A stretch of DNA of 64,000 bases, taken from NCBI RefSeq assembly GCF_963678635.1, contig NC_087070.1, positions 53,794,617-53,858,616 of the forward strand, given 5' to 3'. Positions 31,330-44,730 of the stretch are shown here, piece after piece. The DNA comes from Symsagittifera roscoffensis. Its lineage: Eukaryota; Xenacoelomorpha; Acoela; Convolutidae. The stretch's first letter is position 1. The number at the start of each line of letters is the position of its first letter. The translations under genes and the position numbers were made by a program. The notes beneath the pieces were generated by a model that saw nothing but the letters and a program-made list of their open reading frames with translations, searched no databases and was not told the origin of the DNA.

Positions 31330-32960
31330 CCTAATTTTGGTTCGTTTCTAAGGAAACACAACTTGAACCCTCCCCGTCTCGCTTTTCATGCGGGTTGTTT
31401 GTTAACCAATCGGTTTGTTGATTTTTTATTCATTATGGAAAATTATTTCCAAATTCATTGAAAAATTTTAGTTTTTTCAATAAAACTTTTACTGGTTTTC
31501 AAAAAGGGTATCATTTGAAAGACCGCCTGCTCCCCTGTGTGCTTGTATAATCTCCTAAAATAATTTTTTTCTGATTCCCTTTGTCCTCAGCCTTCGAAAA
31601 GCTCTTTGGGGGAATATTGGACCCATATTTTTGATTCTTTTTTCGTTTTCCAGAAAAAAAACCTCTTAAATTTGAGTTTTAGTTTCAATAAATAGAACAG
31701 TTGTGAAAAGTTCCCTTCATAAGCGGGTACGCTCAAGTTTTTGTAGACATAGAGTTATCGCCCTCGGAATAGTGCATTTTTTAATTTTTGACCCTATTTT
31801 CAATTTTTTTGAAAATTCTCGAAAACTACCCTGCCATATTTGAGAATTGGGTTCAATTCAAAGACGGGTTGCGGAAACGCATTTGCTCATGCGACTATTC
31901 CCAAGCTTTTCTGACACCTAAAGTTATGGCCCACAGAAAAACTTTGTTTTCCTTGTTTTTGAAATTTCTCCGAAACTACCCTGGCAAATCTGAGATTTTG
32001 GGTTCAATCAAAACTACCTGTTGAGTGATTCCTTGCTGAATCAGCGGCTACGCCCTATTTTTCACACAAAGAGCTATGATTCTCGGAAATTTCAAATTTG
32101 TGAACAGTTGACCGTTTTTTGGACTTTTCTCGCTGATTATCCTATCAAATCTGATATCAAAGGTTTAATCGAAACCAGGTTGTTGAAAACCTACCTGTAT
32201 AACTGGTTATGCACAGTTTGTAAAAGAAAAATCATGGCCTTCAAACAAATCGAACTTCAAACAAATCGAAAAACAAATGGCCTTCAAACTTTTGGACTGT
32301 ATTAGAACACTAACGTGCCATTTCTCATTTTTTGTTCAATCGAGAAAACCGGTTTTGGGAATCTTATTTGCTTAAGCGGCCACAGCCTTCTCTTTGCAGG
32401 AAGAATTGATGGATTTTGGAAGTCCTTTTGATCGTTTTTTTAGAACTTAAGAAAAATCAAAAATTTTCTAAAAAACCGTCATAAGTTCTAAAAAACGAAT
32501 ATATTTGACTTTTCTTAACATTTGCGCATTCAAATCTGAGAAGCAAAGTTCAGCTAAAAAAACCGGTTGCAATAACTGTTCGTGCAGAAACGGCGGTTCC
32601 TTAGTTATAAGAGAAATGTAATCTCTGGGAAAAATGATTATCTCATTTTTTTTACTCTTCTCACTTACCTAAACAGAAAAAGAATTTAGGTTTTAGGCAA
32701 AGACCAATTTTTGAAATCACATTTTTTGCGGCATCACTATGGCAAATTCATTCAATATCAAACACATACCTCCAGCTTTACCTGGGCCCTTAGTTGTTTT
32801 TCATCTAAACATGCAAAAATTTTAGTTCACCTCTTCTTTTTTTTCAACATTAAAAAAAAATTTCGACTTGCGATACAAGAACATGTTTGTATTGTTTTGT
32901 TGCATACATGTTTTTGTTGTATCTCAAATGGTGCTTAGCTCCGCTTAGTTTCTGTGTTTA
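31330..32960. repeat. Long dispersed repeat, copy 1
   Basis: Shares an ordered series of blocks with 33360-34880: GAAAGACCGCCTGCTCCCCTG, TCTCGAAAACTACCCTG, TTTTCTGACACC, GGATTTTGGAAGT, TTGAAATCACATTTTTTGCG and CTGGGCCCTTAGTTGTTTTT, ending near a degenerate GCTTAGCTCCGCTTAG hairpin tail (32933-32948). The short frames it contains are not conserved between copies. Confidence 0.6.
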
Positions 32961-33359
32961 TGGTAGAACTAGTTTTTTTTAACGTTTTCCATTTTTTCGA
33001 CTTATGTCGTTTTTTATGTGTGTGTTGATGGCAAGTGGTGCGAAGCTCCGAGGTAACAAATCTGCTTGGGACAACAAAGGTCCTTAGATTGAATCTGACC
33101 AGAACATGTTTTTTGAACAAATTATTCTGTTTCAAATTAAATTGTTGGCCAAATATTGGTCTGCTTATCTGTTGTCGGCTTAGTTGTCACATCTTAGAGT
33201 AATTTCTCCTTTGCTGCTTGTTTTTTTGATTTATGTTGCTTCTGTGTTTGATTTACTCCTACAGTTTGTAGTTTAACTTAACTTGACTTCGTAATATCTT
33301 CTTTGTTTTTTGGTTTCGCTCAAAAAATTCTTGGACCCAAATTGTTTCGGCCTATGTTT

Positions 33360-34880
33360 TATCAGCTTATTGATCTAATTTTGTGTCGTTGTAAGTAAAA
33401 CAAATTTTTAACACCCCCTATTCATTGTTAAAGTTGGTTTTAAATTGATATTTCGGTTTGTTGAAATTTCTTTTTTCTGTTACGGAGTCTTATTTCCAAG
33501 TTTTTTGAAACAGTTTCAGTTTTTTCCGAAACTTTTTTTGATTTTCATCAAAATGTATCTATTGAAAGACTGCCTCCTCTCCTATGCGCTTGCGAGTCTC
33601 TTTCTATTTGACCCTCGGTCCACAGCATTCGAAAAAGTTTGTGGGGGAATATTTGGCCCATATTTTTGTTTCTTTTTTCGTTTTTCTGAAAAGTTCACCT
33701 CTCAAGTCTGATGTTTTGCTTTCACTGAATAAAATGGTTTTGAAAAGCTCACTGCATAAGCGGTTACGCCCAGTTTTTAACGCATAAAGTTATGGCCCTC
33801 GGAAAAGTAAATTTTTGAGTTTTTGACCGTTTGTGAAATTTTTTGAATATTCTCGAAAACTACTGTGGCATATCCGAGAGTTTGGGTTCAATTCAAAAAA
33901 CGAGTGGTGGGAAGCTCATTTTCTTGTGCAACAACGCCAAAATTTTTCTGACACCAAAAACTATGGCACTCGGAAAAGTCGAAATTTTGATTTTTTTGAC
34001 TGTTTTTTAAGTTTAAATTTTTCTGGAGAACTACCCTCCCAAATCAGAGGCTCTGGGTGCAATCAAAAATACAGGTTGCGTAAGTCTCTTCTGCAAAGCG
34101 GCTTCGCTCTATTTTTCTCGGAATTGTCACATTTTTGACCGTTATTGACCGTTTTTGGGGCTTTTCTCGCTAAATATCGTGCCAAATCCGATATCATAAT
34201 CTTAATCGAAACAACTGGTTGTGTTGAAAGCTTACCTTTACAATTTTATTTAAAAAGTTATGGCCTTGAAACTAGATAAAGTTGTGAACTTTTGACCATT
34301 TTTGAAAATTTTTTGAGTTACGCGAAAACTGCCGTGTCAATTCTCAGGTTGTGTTCAATCGAGAAACCTAATTTTGGAAATTTTATCTGCTTAGCGGCCC
34401 AAAACTGCTTTTCAGAAAAAAAACTAAAGATTTTGGAAAGTATTTCGACGGTTTTTTTGAACTTTTGACCGTATTTTTTCTTCAAATTTACACAGTCAAA
34501 AAGTTCAACTGAAAGAACCGGTTGCGATAATGGTTCCTGCAGCAGCGGTGGCTCCTTAGTTTTTTGTAGGAGAATTGTTGTCCTTGGGAAAATTACTTAT
34601 CACAACATTTTTATTCTTCTCACTTATTTTAGCAGAGAAACAAGTCAGCTTTTGCGTAAAGTCAAGTTTTGGAAATCACATTTTTCGTGCCGCATTAGTA
34701 TAGCAAGTTCATTCAATATCAATACACACCTCGAGATTTAGCTGGGCCCCTGGTTGTTTTTATTTAGACATACAAAGTTTTTGGTTGACCTAATTTTTTT
34801 TACAACTTTTAAGAATGTTCTAGACTTGTTTGTTCTATGTTTGTGTTGTATCGCAAGTATCGCTCCGCTTCGCCTCTGTG
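33360..34880. repeat. Long dispersed repeat, copy 2
   Basis: Same block order as 31330-32960 (for example GAAAGACTGCCTCCTCTCC, TTCTCGAAAACTACTGTGG, CTGGGCCCCTGGTTGTTTTT), ending with CGCTCCGCTTCGCCTCTGTG at 34861-34880. The copies are well diverged, so the duplication or transposition is old. Confidence 0.6.
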
Positions 34881-36329
34881 TAAAAAACATTAACAAACAA
34901 CGAAGCTTTATTCAGTAACACTTGAAACTTAATTGGTTTAGTGGAATCGGAACTAAACTCGATCATTGAAAACTCTTCAGTGTAGTAGTTTGTAAATTAA
35001 CGTTGCGACACAGCAAAACCTTCTAATTTCAGATAGACGTAGAAAAAACATGCTTGACTTAAAAGCATAATGCCGATGAATTGTTGTCTTAATTTTGCAA
35101 CTTTTGACAACTACATTTTATCGAATGAGTTGTAAATACCATTTAAGTAAGTATCGACCAATGCAAACGCCTGGCTATTGAAATACTTCAGTTTAAAGTA
35201 AATTCCAAATTATTTCATTTGGAATTTGCCAGATTTGCTCAAACCCAAACTGCTGATTTTTTGATTTTTTTACTCCAAGTTTTTGCTGTTTTTTAATTTT
35301 GATAAGCAAAGTTAATTTCACCAAACAGCTTTTTGTGCAATACTACAATTTTGAGGCTAGTCTTAAGCTCGTTTCTTAACTAACATTCATAGAATTAAGC
35401 CAATCAAGTTATAAGCTACACGCAATTTAAAAAAGCCGATCAAAAAACTGCACGCATACACAAACCACAGTCCTTTTGTTAAAACTTTGAAAACTTTTTT
35501 CTTAGTCTCCAACACTTAGCGAGATAATATTTTTTGTTTCGCTAGTTTTTTTCAAATGCCGCCGATGATTCGGATACAAATAGCGTTGAACAATAAATTA
35601 ATTAAACCTGAAAATTCAAAAGCAGTAATTGTGATGGTTTTTTGTTTTTATGAAGATTTTTTTCTGTATGATTTCATCGGTAAATCAGGTACCAGAAATA
35701 TTTATTGGACTGGGCTGAGTGATATATCATAATAAAGACGTGATTTGAACGACGTTAAGAAACTTCCAAACAATTTCCCAGTGTTGAGAAAAAGCGGTTT
35801 GAACTTTTTGGCTTTTGGTCTAATTTCGATCGAATAATGTGATGATATTTTTACGGCCCAAAAAATTTAAGTTTTCTAAATTAAATCTAGTTTTGAACGC
35901 TATTTTTGGCACTTACCGGGCAAAAAAATTTAAAAAAAAATCAAAAATATTGTTTAAAAAACAGAAAAAAATTTGAAAATTTTTTATTTATAGTTTTCAT
36001 GAAAATTTTTTTCGGCTATTATTTTCGCACGTGGTCTTGAATATCTTCAATTTCGAAAAAGCTAACATTGACTTTTAATCACCCTTGGTTATCTCAAGTT
36101 ACAGAAGACTTTATTGCAGTTAGAGTGGCTTAAGAGGCGCCAACTGCAACAGCAAACAGCAACCCTTGATTTTGTTTGGAAGCTGATTGACAAACAACAA
36201 AAATGGGAGAGGTTATAGAAGGCAATTCAGAATGATGGTGATTGTTATGGTTATAATTTGTTCAGCGTATGCTATTTATTATTTTTTGGTTGCGCTTGAA
36301 GAAGGTCTACAACAAGTTGAGCTTCGGTC
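34881..36329. other. Intergenic, nothing recognised
   Basis: AT-rich sequence with short homopolymer runs. I see no gene, RNA or clear repeat end. Confidence 0.4.
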
Positions 36330-39280
36330 TGTAGTTGAAATTGCAGTCGGGTGAGGAGGAAAAGTGGTAGACTTGCACGTCCCCCGACCTTCTTTGGATT
36401 CACTAATGATATTGATGGTACAGAACAGCTCAATGATGTCGACTCTCAACATCAGCAGACTGGTTTGACACAACCAATGCAAAATTTGACTATAACAGAC
36501 TCTTCACAACATTATCCAAAACAAAAGAACGACTCCACTGAGCTTCTTGACATCATAACATACACAGTGGTCTAACTCAAAATATGGTAAATTTGTCTTT
36601 GTCAGATGCTCCAGATATGTCACCTTGTCGTAAATTGCAAGATTACACACCCTTTACTTCACATGCTGATTGTATGGGGCATGGAATTAATCGTGTAGAA
36701 ATGTGTGAAGTTATCTTGAACTGTTTGAGAAAGTGGTGCATTGGAAACCAAGTTGTTTCAAGTTCCGTCGGGTGCTGACGCGTTTTTGGATTTGCTGGGA
36801 GATCTAGTAATGAACTCATTGCTATTAAGTCAGCAATGCTCATGCCAGCAATACTTCTTCAGAAGTTTTCCAGAAACATCAAAGTCAAAGAAAATATTCT
36901 ACATCTCAAACGCAAAAAAGAACATTGGAAGAGTGGTGATTTAAAGGAACTTTTAGAAGAAGGTAGGGCTGTCTAAAGTAAACTACGTCTAATAAGCAAC
37001 AAAGTTCAGGAAGAGAATCTTGCTCGCTCATTCGCTAAGTTCATGATGAAAGGAAAAATAACAAGTGCTATGCGACTGCTCAGTGGGGAGAAAGCTGGGG
37101 TTCTGAAAAAAGACAATTTGACAGAAGAGAAAAAAGTTGATAAAAAAGAATGCGAGTAAACCGTGAAACTATCTGTTCGCGAAGCATTGACAGATTAACA
37201 CTCGGCATCTCGTAAATTCTCTAAATCAGCAGTCTTACCAATGACGCAAGACTTATCAGACACAGCTTTCCATCCTATTACTGTGTTCACCGGTGCGCTC
37301 TGAACATATTCGGAGCAGCACGACTTTTTGGCGCCGATTCTTGGCATTGGAGACGCTTATGCACGGCATTTGGTGAAAAATCTAACTCTTTGTGTAAAGC
37401 ATTGGCCATTACATCTCGTACACTAGCTACTGTGGTAACAGGTCCTCAGGGAGTGCAAGCATTAACCGCTTCTCGTCTTGTTGGTTTGGACAAAAATCCA
37501 GCTGTCAGACCAATTGGCATTAGAGAAGTTGTACTCAGAATAATTTCTAAGAGCCTACTTCGTCCCATCTTGCCTGAGCTACTCGGTGCAGCTGGTACCA
37601 ACTATCTGCTGGCCAACGGGCTTCTAATGAGCTCAACAGACAGCTTGCTTTGCTGAACATGTAAGTTGAGTGCCCAGCTATGGCTACGTTTCTCACTAAT
37701 CTTTACCGAAAGCATGCAATTTTGTCTATAGACGGAGAAGTGATTTTGTCGCAAGAACGTACTACGCAAGAAGGTTTTATAGCTATGTTACCTTTCATTA
37801 AACGACTCCGTGGCCATCTTAAGCAATTTTGATATGCAGATGACTCAGCTGCAGGTGAATAATTGAACAACTGAAGTCATGGTGAGAAGAGTTGAAAGAA
37901 TTCAGACCGGAGTAGGATATTTCCTGAATGCTTGCAAGACTAAGCTTATTGTTAAACGTGAACACTTGGACTTTGCAGAGCGTGTATTCTCTGGAAGTGT
38001 TATAACAATTTTAGCAGAGGGACACAAACATATTGGATGCCCGATTGCCAGCAAAAAAATCATTGAACAACATGTTCTCAAACCGTCAGATGGATGGATA
38101 AATGAGTAGGAGAGATTATATCACATCATTGAGACACGGCCACACTGCGCTTTCCAACCGTTTACATATAGTTTCATTCCAAAATTGAATTACAAGATGG
38201 GAGTGATTGGTTGTAGTCTAGATGAAATTAAAATTAATCTCACCAAACTCGAAAACAAAATCAGAACGCAGTATCACCAGGAGACATTGAAAGATCTGTG
38301 CTGGGTGGTTTGAACATCAACAATCATGAAACAGACGCCGCTCAGAAATTCAAAGATTCCGAGAGACTCTGTAAACCTCTTGTTGAGAAATTTTGTCAAA
38401 CGATACTGATTTATACGGAGTTGCAAGTAGGCAGAAATGAGCATCTACTGAAAAACAGAAGGAGAAAGAACGGCGCGCCCAAAAGAAAGAAAAACGTTGC
38501 GTTGGAATTGCTTGTCAGTACACCATACTCAAGAACATTTTAACTGGCTAATAAGAGAAGCGCGTCAAACTGGCTCACAACATTGCCGTTAGAAGAACAT
38601 GCTTTTTGCCTGAGTAAAACAGCGTTTAGGGATGCATTGTGCTTGCGATATAATTGGCTGCTGAAAGATGTCCCTTCTCCTTGTGTTTGTGAAAAAACAT
38701 TCCCGGTTGAGCGTTGCTTGTCTTATCTTACTGGAGGCGTCCCAGATATTTGGCATGGCGAAGTGAGAGACATAACAGCAGAAATGTTGACTGTAGTTTG
38801 CTCAAATGTTGTAGTCGGACCACATTTAGAGCGGTTATCTGGCGAGCTTTTGGCTTTGAGAACATCATTTAATTTCGATGAAGGGCGGCTTGATATTTCA
38901 GCTAATGGAGTCTGGAGAGACAGATTTGAGAGGGCATTTTTCGATGTAAGAGTTTTCATTCCTTGTGCCAAATCAAATTCTGGTACTCTGCCAAGTGTGT
39001 AAAGGACGCCTGAAGTGGAAAAAAAGAGATGCAATGAGCAACGTATCAGAGAAGTTGAACATAGTTCATTCACACCTCTTGTTTTTTCGTGCACGGGAGG
39101 CATGGGTAAACTTGCTACCAAGTCTTACGAAAGACTTGCTTCGATCAAAAAAAAATAGCTTCGTTTTGTCAAGTGCTTTGTTGGTTTCCATGTCGTATTG
39201 GATTTGCGCTTCTCAGATCTTCAATCATGTGTATTCGTGGATCCCGTTCATCATATCGGAGACCGTGGAATGATTGCTTA
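36330..39280 (+). pseudogene. Decayed reverse-transcriptase retroelement, RLE-type LINE-like
   Basis: Consecutive broken frames on one strand follow the layout of a repeat protein common in invertebrate genomes. They give FAKFMMKGKITSAMRLLSGE (37035-37095); RT fingers RPIGIREVVLRIISKSLL (about 37510); a palm with YADDSAAG just after a stop (37832); HKHIGCPIASKKIIEQ (38020); LPLEEHAFCLSKTAFRDALC (about 38585); a CVCEKTF...C knuckle-like segment; and EGRLDISANG with FFDVRVF (38880-38965), which has the D...DxR/V spacing of a PD-(D/E)XK nuclease. Stops, frameshifts and a gap in the palm between the fingers and YADD show it is inactive. The RT-knuckle-nuclease order is that of R2-like elements; that family link is inference. 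Confidence 0.65.
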
Positions 39281-42200
39281 GAGCAAAGAATTCTTGAAGC
39301 ACGCTCATTAGACATTAGTTAAATTGCATGGATGCTTCTTTTAGGATATTCTCATGTGAAGTCACCACTATAGAATATGGATATGAAGATGACTCCAATA
39401 AAACTGAAGTACAGCCCGCCTTGGTGTTTACAATATGAATGGAGGAAATTTTTATGAACCAGGAAGAAAATATTATCAGTTCAATTCTACTGATTCTGAT
39501 AACTCAACTAATGGAAACATTGATTGGAACGAAATGTAATTAAAATTTTGAACCTTTGAAAAAAAAGATTTCGTGAATATGGTCGGAACCTTATGTGCTA
39601 CTGCACAGCAACCTGCTATCCTTGTTTTCCTTTCCTTCTGTTTGGTTAACTGCGTCATTAAATTTTTCAAAATAGTTTGATGTGAAAAAATGTATTTTGA
39701 ATTTATCTTAATTTTTTTTCAGAAGACCTTGTGAGAACTATCAGTTAAATTGAAGTTAAAAAAAAATAATTTTTTTCTTGCGCAATTAAAATTCTATGTT
39801 TTTTGGTGGTTGTGTCAAACAAACCTTGAAGAAATGTATTGTTTTTCAAAAATTTCAAAAACCAGCAATTAAATTAAAGTAATTATGTTTTTGATCAATT
39901 TAAACGACATCAAGCTTAATTGAATATTATCAATCATAGGAGCGTCTTAACTAAAATAATAATTGACCATAGCAATTTTTGTGGCAGTAGTTATCCTGTA
40001 TTTAATTTTGCTAGAATTTTTAACCGGCGTCATATTCCTATGACAATATTTAAACCTAAAAACAGAAAACTTGTCAGGAATCCGCAGTTTATCAAGGGGA
40101 TCTTTTTACCGAATACAAGCACTCGTCAATTGCCCTTTACTGAATAAAAGCGCTTGAGGATTTCGTCCACAGTTTTGCAACTTATTTTTCAATTCGACTA
40201 TAAAAGTTTCGGTGAGTTCCAGGTCTTGGTTTTTTCTAGACAAAGATCTGAATTTTAGCGCTGCTTCGCGTTTCTTTACAAGGGAATTGGTTTTGCAACG
40301 ATGTTTTTGGTTAAGCTTTCTTTGTGTTCAAGATTCCTCGTCATTTTGCCTTTTCTCATGCAGATTCTCGATTAAAAACTCTGCTATTATAGATTCCTGC
40401 GTCACGTTTCTGGAACGTACCTCTTTTTTCACGGATTTCGATAATGAAAAATCTAAGAGTCCTTCAATGTTAGCCAGTACTTATTAGCAAGAACCCCGGG
40501 AAGCTTTTTTGAATCGTCAGAACCCACGGTAAACGACTTTAATGATGCAACCGTAGCTGAATAAATCCTGTATTTTATGTTAGTCATTTTTATTATAGTT
40601 TTCTAGGCGCATTCTGTGTATGGTTCTGTGCAGCATAATTCTAAAATTAAAAAGTTATGAGCTATCAAAAAACTTGGTTCGAAAAGTCTGTGTTGCTCAT
40701 TGTTGTTTTTTATCATCTTTGAAGCGAAAGCTAACAAAAATTTGTTTAAAATTTTTTTCCGACCAGCAGGGCATGGAAACTGAACACTAAATTTTTTGAC
40801 ATGAAATTGCACTCACAGATCAGTCAAATGGCGGAAGAATGGTAGATGGAAAATGCTTGCCAATCAAAACTCAATTTGATGAATATGCAGTGCGTATATG
40901 GCGTGGATAAATCTTAAAACCAGTCTTCCGAATTGACTTTTCGCCAGTTATCTTCTTGGTTTATGTTGAACAGAAGTTTTTCAAGCTAGTTTTCGATAAT
41001 TCAAAGCAAAAAAATAAGGGTAATATCATAAGAACCTAATTTTTGTCAAATTATTTTGTTTTGAATTATCAAAAAAAGGTTTGGCAACATGCTGTACAGT
41101 ATGTGCTTGAAGATATTTTGCGAAAAGTCAAGCCGGGGTTCAAACTGATTTTTGACTACCCTTGAGATAAGCAAGGTTATTGCAATCGGGTACTAGACTT
41201 TTTCCAGTAAATAACTTTGCTTACTGGACTCATGTTGTACCTTGGTTCATAACGAATTCAATTTTTTCAATTTTTTTCTTTCTCCTGTCCACTTAGCCTG
41301 GAGGCAACGAACACGCCTGGGAAGCCAAATGTCCTGGGATCGAATCTGACCAGAACCTTTTTTTTTTAAACTAGAAAACATTTACGGCTCCAAAATTATT
41401 TGTCTGCTACTGTTTTGTCGACTTTTTTTGCCAGATCTAAGAATCGTTTGTTTTTGGTGCAAAAAAATTTCAGCGTAGTTTATCAATGTCTCAGCATTTC
41501 AAAAATTTAGCCGGATGGAAACTTGTTTTTTACATTGGTTGTAATTTTACCAACTCGGTTTGTTAAAATTTCATTTTTTTTCCATTTTTTATCTTCTTTT
41601 TTCAATTTAGTCGGTTTCGGCTTATTTCATATCTACTTAGTGGCCCCTTGTTGCACCATTTGATGACCGAGAAAAGTTTTTTTTTGTGTTCTGAGGAGAA
41701 AGGGGACTCATATTTTTTTTGTTAAAAAATTTTTTGAAATTTTTTTGGCATGAAGAGCTTCTGCTGAAGTTTTTTTCTCTTTTGATATCAAATTTTGCAT
41801 TCTATGGTCTTGGCAGGTTTTTTTTCAAAACTATCTTCATTCATTTTGATAGATTGGTTGTATGAATAGTTGTAAAACATCGATCTTACTTTTTTGCTGA
41901 TGATTTTTTGGATTTCGATTTAGCTCTCGCTTTTTTCCCGAATTATGTATACCACCTTCGTTCAGTACTTATATGGTTTTAGTGGATAGTGTTTGGGCAG
42001 TAACTGTGTATTTTACAAAAAAATGTCTGACGAACATTTTTGGTTGAATTTCAGCTATTTTGTTTCTTAGAAGTTTCCGATTTTATATGAGATCGTTAAC
42101 ATTTTGTCCCGAGATCGTTAAAATTTCAACTCCGCTTGGACCTAAAAATCATTTTTATTTTTTTTTGTTTTTTGTTGTTTCCTCTACGCTAACAACTTCG

Positions 42201-43088
42201 TAGTCCTCTTTAATAGTTCTTGGTGCCTTGATGTTTTAATCCTATACTTGTTGTGTGGAAGGTAATGCAAAGCTCAGCTTCGCTTTTGTGTTTAACTTCA
42301 AGCCATACACTGCAGATTCATCAAATTGAGATTCACTACAAAACAGTTTCAATCTACTAAGGCTTTTGATAATAAACAAGATTTTGTTATGTTGAATAAA
42401 AACATTATTAAAAGAAAACTCGTTCAAGGAAACATCTTGAAGAAAACATTATTAAAATAAAAATTAGTTTGATTATCAATGTTTGAATCAACATATTCTT
42501 CATGAGCAAAAAACTTTTATTTTTATTGTATCGACTAGATTGAATAAGGCAATTTTTATGTTTACTCAAAAATTTTTATGTTTGCTCACGAACAGTATGT
42601 TTACTCAAAAATAGATCAGAAAAAAATTATCTCTGAATGATCATTCCCTCACCTCAAAAAAGTTTTGTTCACGTTGTTTATTAGTCAATAACTCATTGCT
42701 TCTGAATTGATTTATTTCAACAGTTTTTTTTTTGTGAAAGCAAAAAATTTCCTGTCCCCAATTTTTCGAATTAAAGCATTTTCAGCTTGTTTTATTATCT
42801 GTGGGTTTGATATCTTTTTCTTGATATTGATTTTTTTGTGCTCTGTTATTCATATGGATGTGATAGGAAAGATAGAGAATTATTTTCATTTTAAGAATCC
42901 ACAAATCTTCGTACGACATTTGTATCAGCTTTACTCCTTGTTTTTACTACGTGCCACACTTTTTAATGTTACTTACAAATGAGGTCGTGTTTGTTTAAAA
43001 ACAGTGTAGTGCTTACTTGAGGGGGGAAATTGTGAAAGTTTTTTATTAAGTAAATGTTTGATGAGATTTTTTTCTTCACTTTATTATT
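39281..43088. other. Intergenic with repeat fragments
   Basis: No supported gene. 41180-41700 is another copy of the composite repeat (ACTAGACTTTTTCCAGTAAA, CTGGGATCGAATCTGACCAG). A hairpin tail GCAAAGCTCAGCTTCGC lies near 42266-42282. At 42555-42610, TTTATGTTT(A/G)CTCA-type motifs are tandemly repeated three times. Confidence 0.45.
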
Positions 43089-43586
43089 GTTCCGACTTTC
43101 GATACGAAAGTGACGGAATATTTGTGATCGGGGTGGGTTTTTTTTCTTCAGACAAATTTCGACTTTTTAACTAGCCATTTTTGACGGAATTTTTTTATAT
43201 CATTCGAAAGGTGTTGTTGTCCTGAGCTTAAATTTGAAAAGATTATTTACCTGTGATCATTTTTGGTAAAGTTATGGGGGTTTAAAGATTGCCATTTTGG
43301 TCAATTTGGGGAATTAACGCGCGATATATTTCGCGCTATTAACGCGTAAGCGGAGAGTTAATCCGTCTTAGAAATCGTTCCAAATTGGTTAAAAGAAGCT
43401 TGTTTGCCATAATTGGTTTGTTACAAGGAGCGAAATCTATCCTTTTTGTACTTTATATGGCGTGTGGGGTGATGATTTTCATAAAAAATTTTAAATTTTA
43501 GAAAATTTTTTTTTTTCATTTTGTTTTATTTCATTGAATTTTTTAATGTTATTACTGCTCCTTAAACCTTAAAGGGCAGTCGGAAC
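43089..43586. repeat. 498-bp element with GTTCCGACT/AGTCGGAAC inverted ends
   Basis: GTTCCGACT at 43089-43097 is the exact inverse of AGTCGGAAC at 43578-43586. The interior aligns with 23605-24050. A GGCTTCACCCTGGTACGAGCAG-like tail continues to about 43615 and resembles 24050-24070 and GGGCTTTGCCCTGATA at 5529. Confidence 0.55.
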
Positions 43587-43639
43587 ATTCAGGGCTTCAC
43601 CCTGGTACGAGCAGTTTTGTTTCAATTTCAACTCGATTT

Positions 43640-44726
43640 AGTTTTCAGCTAATGTTTTCAATATTATTTATAGGTTTTCAAACGTTGAAACTTGTCGTCT
43701 AAAATTTATGCAAGATTTGTTTGAATGTATTGTTTTAGTTTTATTGAACGGTTTATCTGACTAATACTTTGAAACATGGTTCCACAAACAAAAGACTTTC
43801 AACATGAAGGCTGATTCTTATCTTTTTGATTTGGTTTGGCTAAAGGCAGTGCTGGCGTAAATGACTTGAGCAAAACGAACAAAAAAATATGTGTTAAGTT
43901 TCCATTTTACTTCGTGTTGTTCAAAACATTTTTTTTTCAGATTGAGTTGGTATGAGACAAAAGTCGTGGAAAAAAAATTTATTCAGAATCTTCACAGAAA
44001 TATTTCTGTGCAACTTGTTTTTGCAAAACTCAGCCCCAAAAACTTATTATGTTAAGGTGTCATCTTTGGCTCATAGCAGCCAATCAAAAACAACATCAAC
44101 ATCCACGGGTCAACTGATGAGCAAGATGGAACAAAGTGAAACGCTTCTATAGCCTAAAAACGTTTGAGGTCATAATCTTCTCAGTTTGCTGAGTTTGTAG
44201 TTCCACTAATTGATTCGGGAACTGCAGGATCGAATTGTAAAATCTAATAATAATTAGACTGTTCGTAACAGGGAAAGTACTGAAAGCTCTGACTAAGCTT
44301 CGATCATTTGTATTTTTTCAATCGAATTTCTTTCAAAATTTCATCCTCAAGTACGAAAGATGAATTTCGCGTCTAACAACACATTTTCCGAATAAATAAG
44401 CCTGCCACACTTAAAATGAATTTGCGTTAAGCGTTGGAAAAAAAATTCATATGAGCTTTTTATCCCAATTTGCTATATTTAATAACCTTCAAACTACCCT
44501 TGTTGAACAAAAAATGTTTATTGAAAGTTATAATTTTTGAATTTGGGGTTCGGATTATTAATATCTTTCTGCAAAGTACTCTCAAAAATCGCCTTTTAAA
44601 AATTTGATACTTCATTGAGAGAAAAAGAATTGCTTGCTCGTGTCTGGGCAAGGTTCTGAAGACTGCGTCGTGCTTTTTAGCTTAGATAAGCGCTCCAAAA
44701 ACATCAATGAAAAGTCAACACAGTGG
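43640..44726. other. Flank upstream of the LTR element, nothing recognised
   Basis: AT-rich, without a supported gene or repeat end up to the target-site duplication at 44727. Confidence 0.4.
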
Positions 44727-44730
44727 GTAT
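44727..44730. other. Target-site duplication GTAT, 5' copy
   Basis: GTAT directly precedes the 5' LTR and is repeated directly after the 3' LTR (63649-63652). A 4-bp duplication suits a Ty3/Gypsy integrase. Confidence 0.85.

Noticed and set aside
33445-34138. Overlapping Phe-rich frames in the long dispersed repeat
   Set aside because: They come from T-rich composition and are not conserved in the sister copy at 31330-32960.
38723-39121. 132-codon frame on the minus strand
   Set aside because: Antisense to the nuclease-like part of the decayed retroelement, with no independent features.
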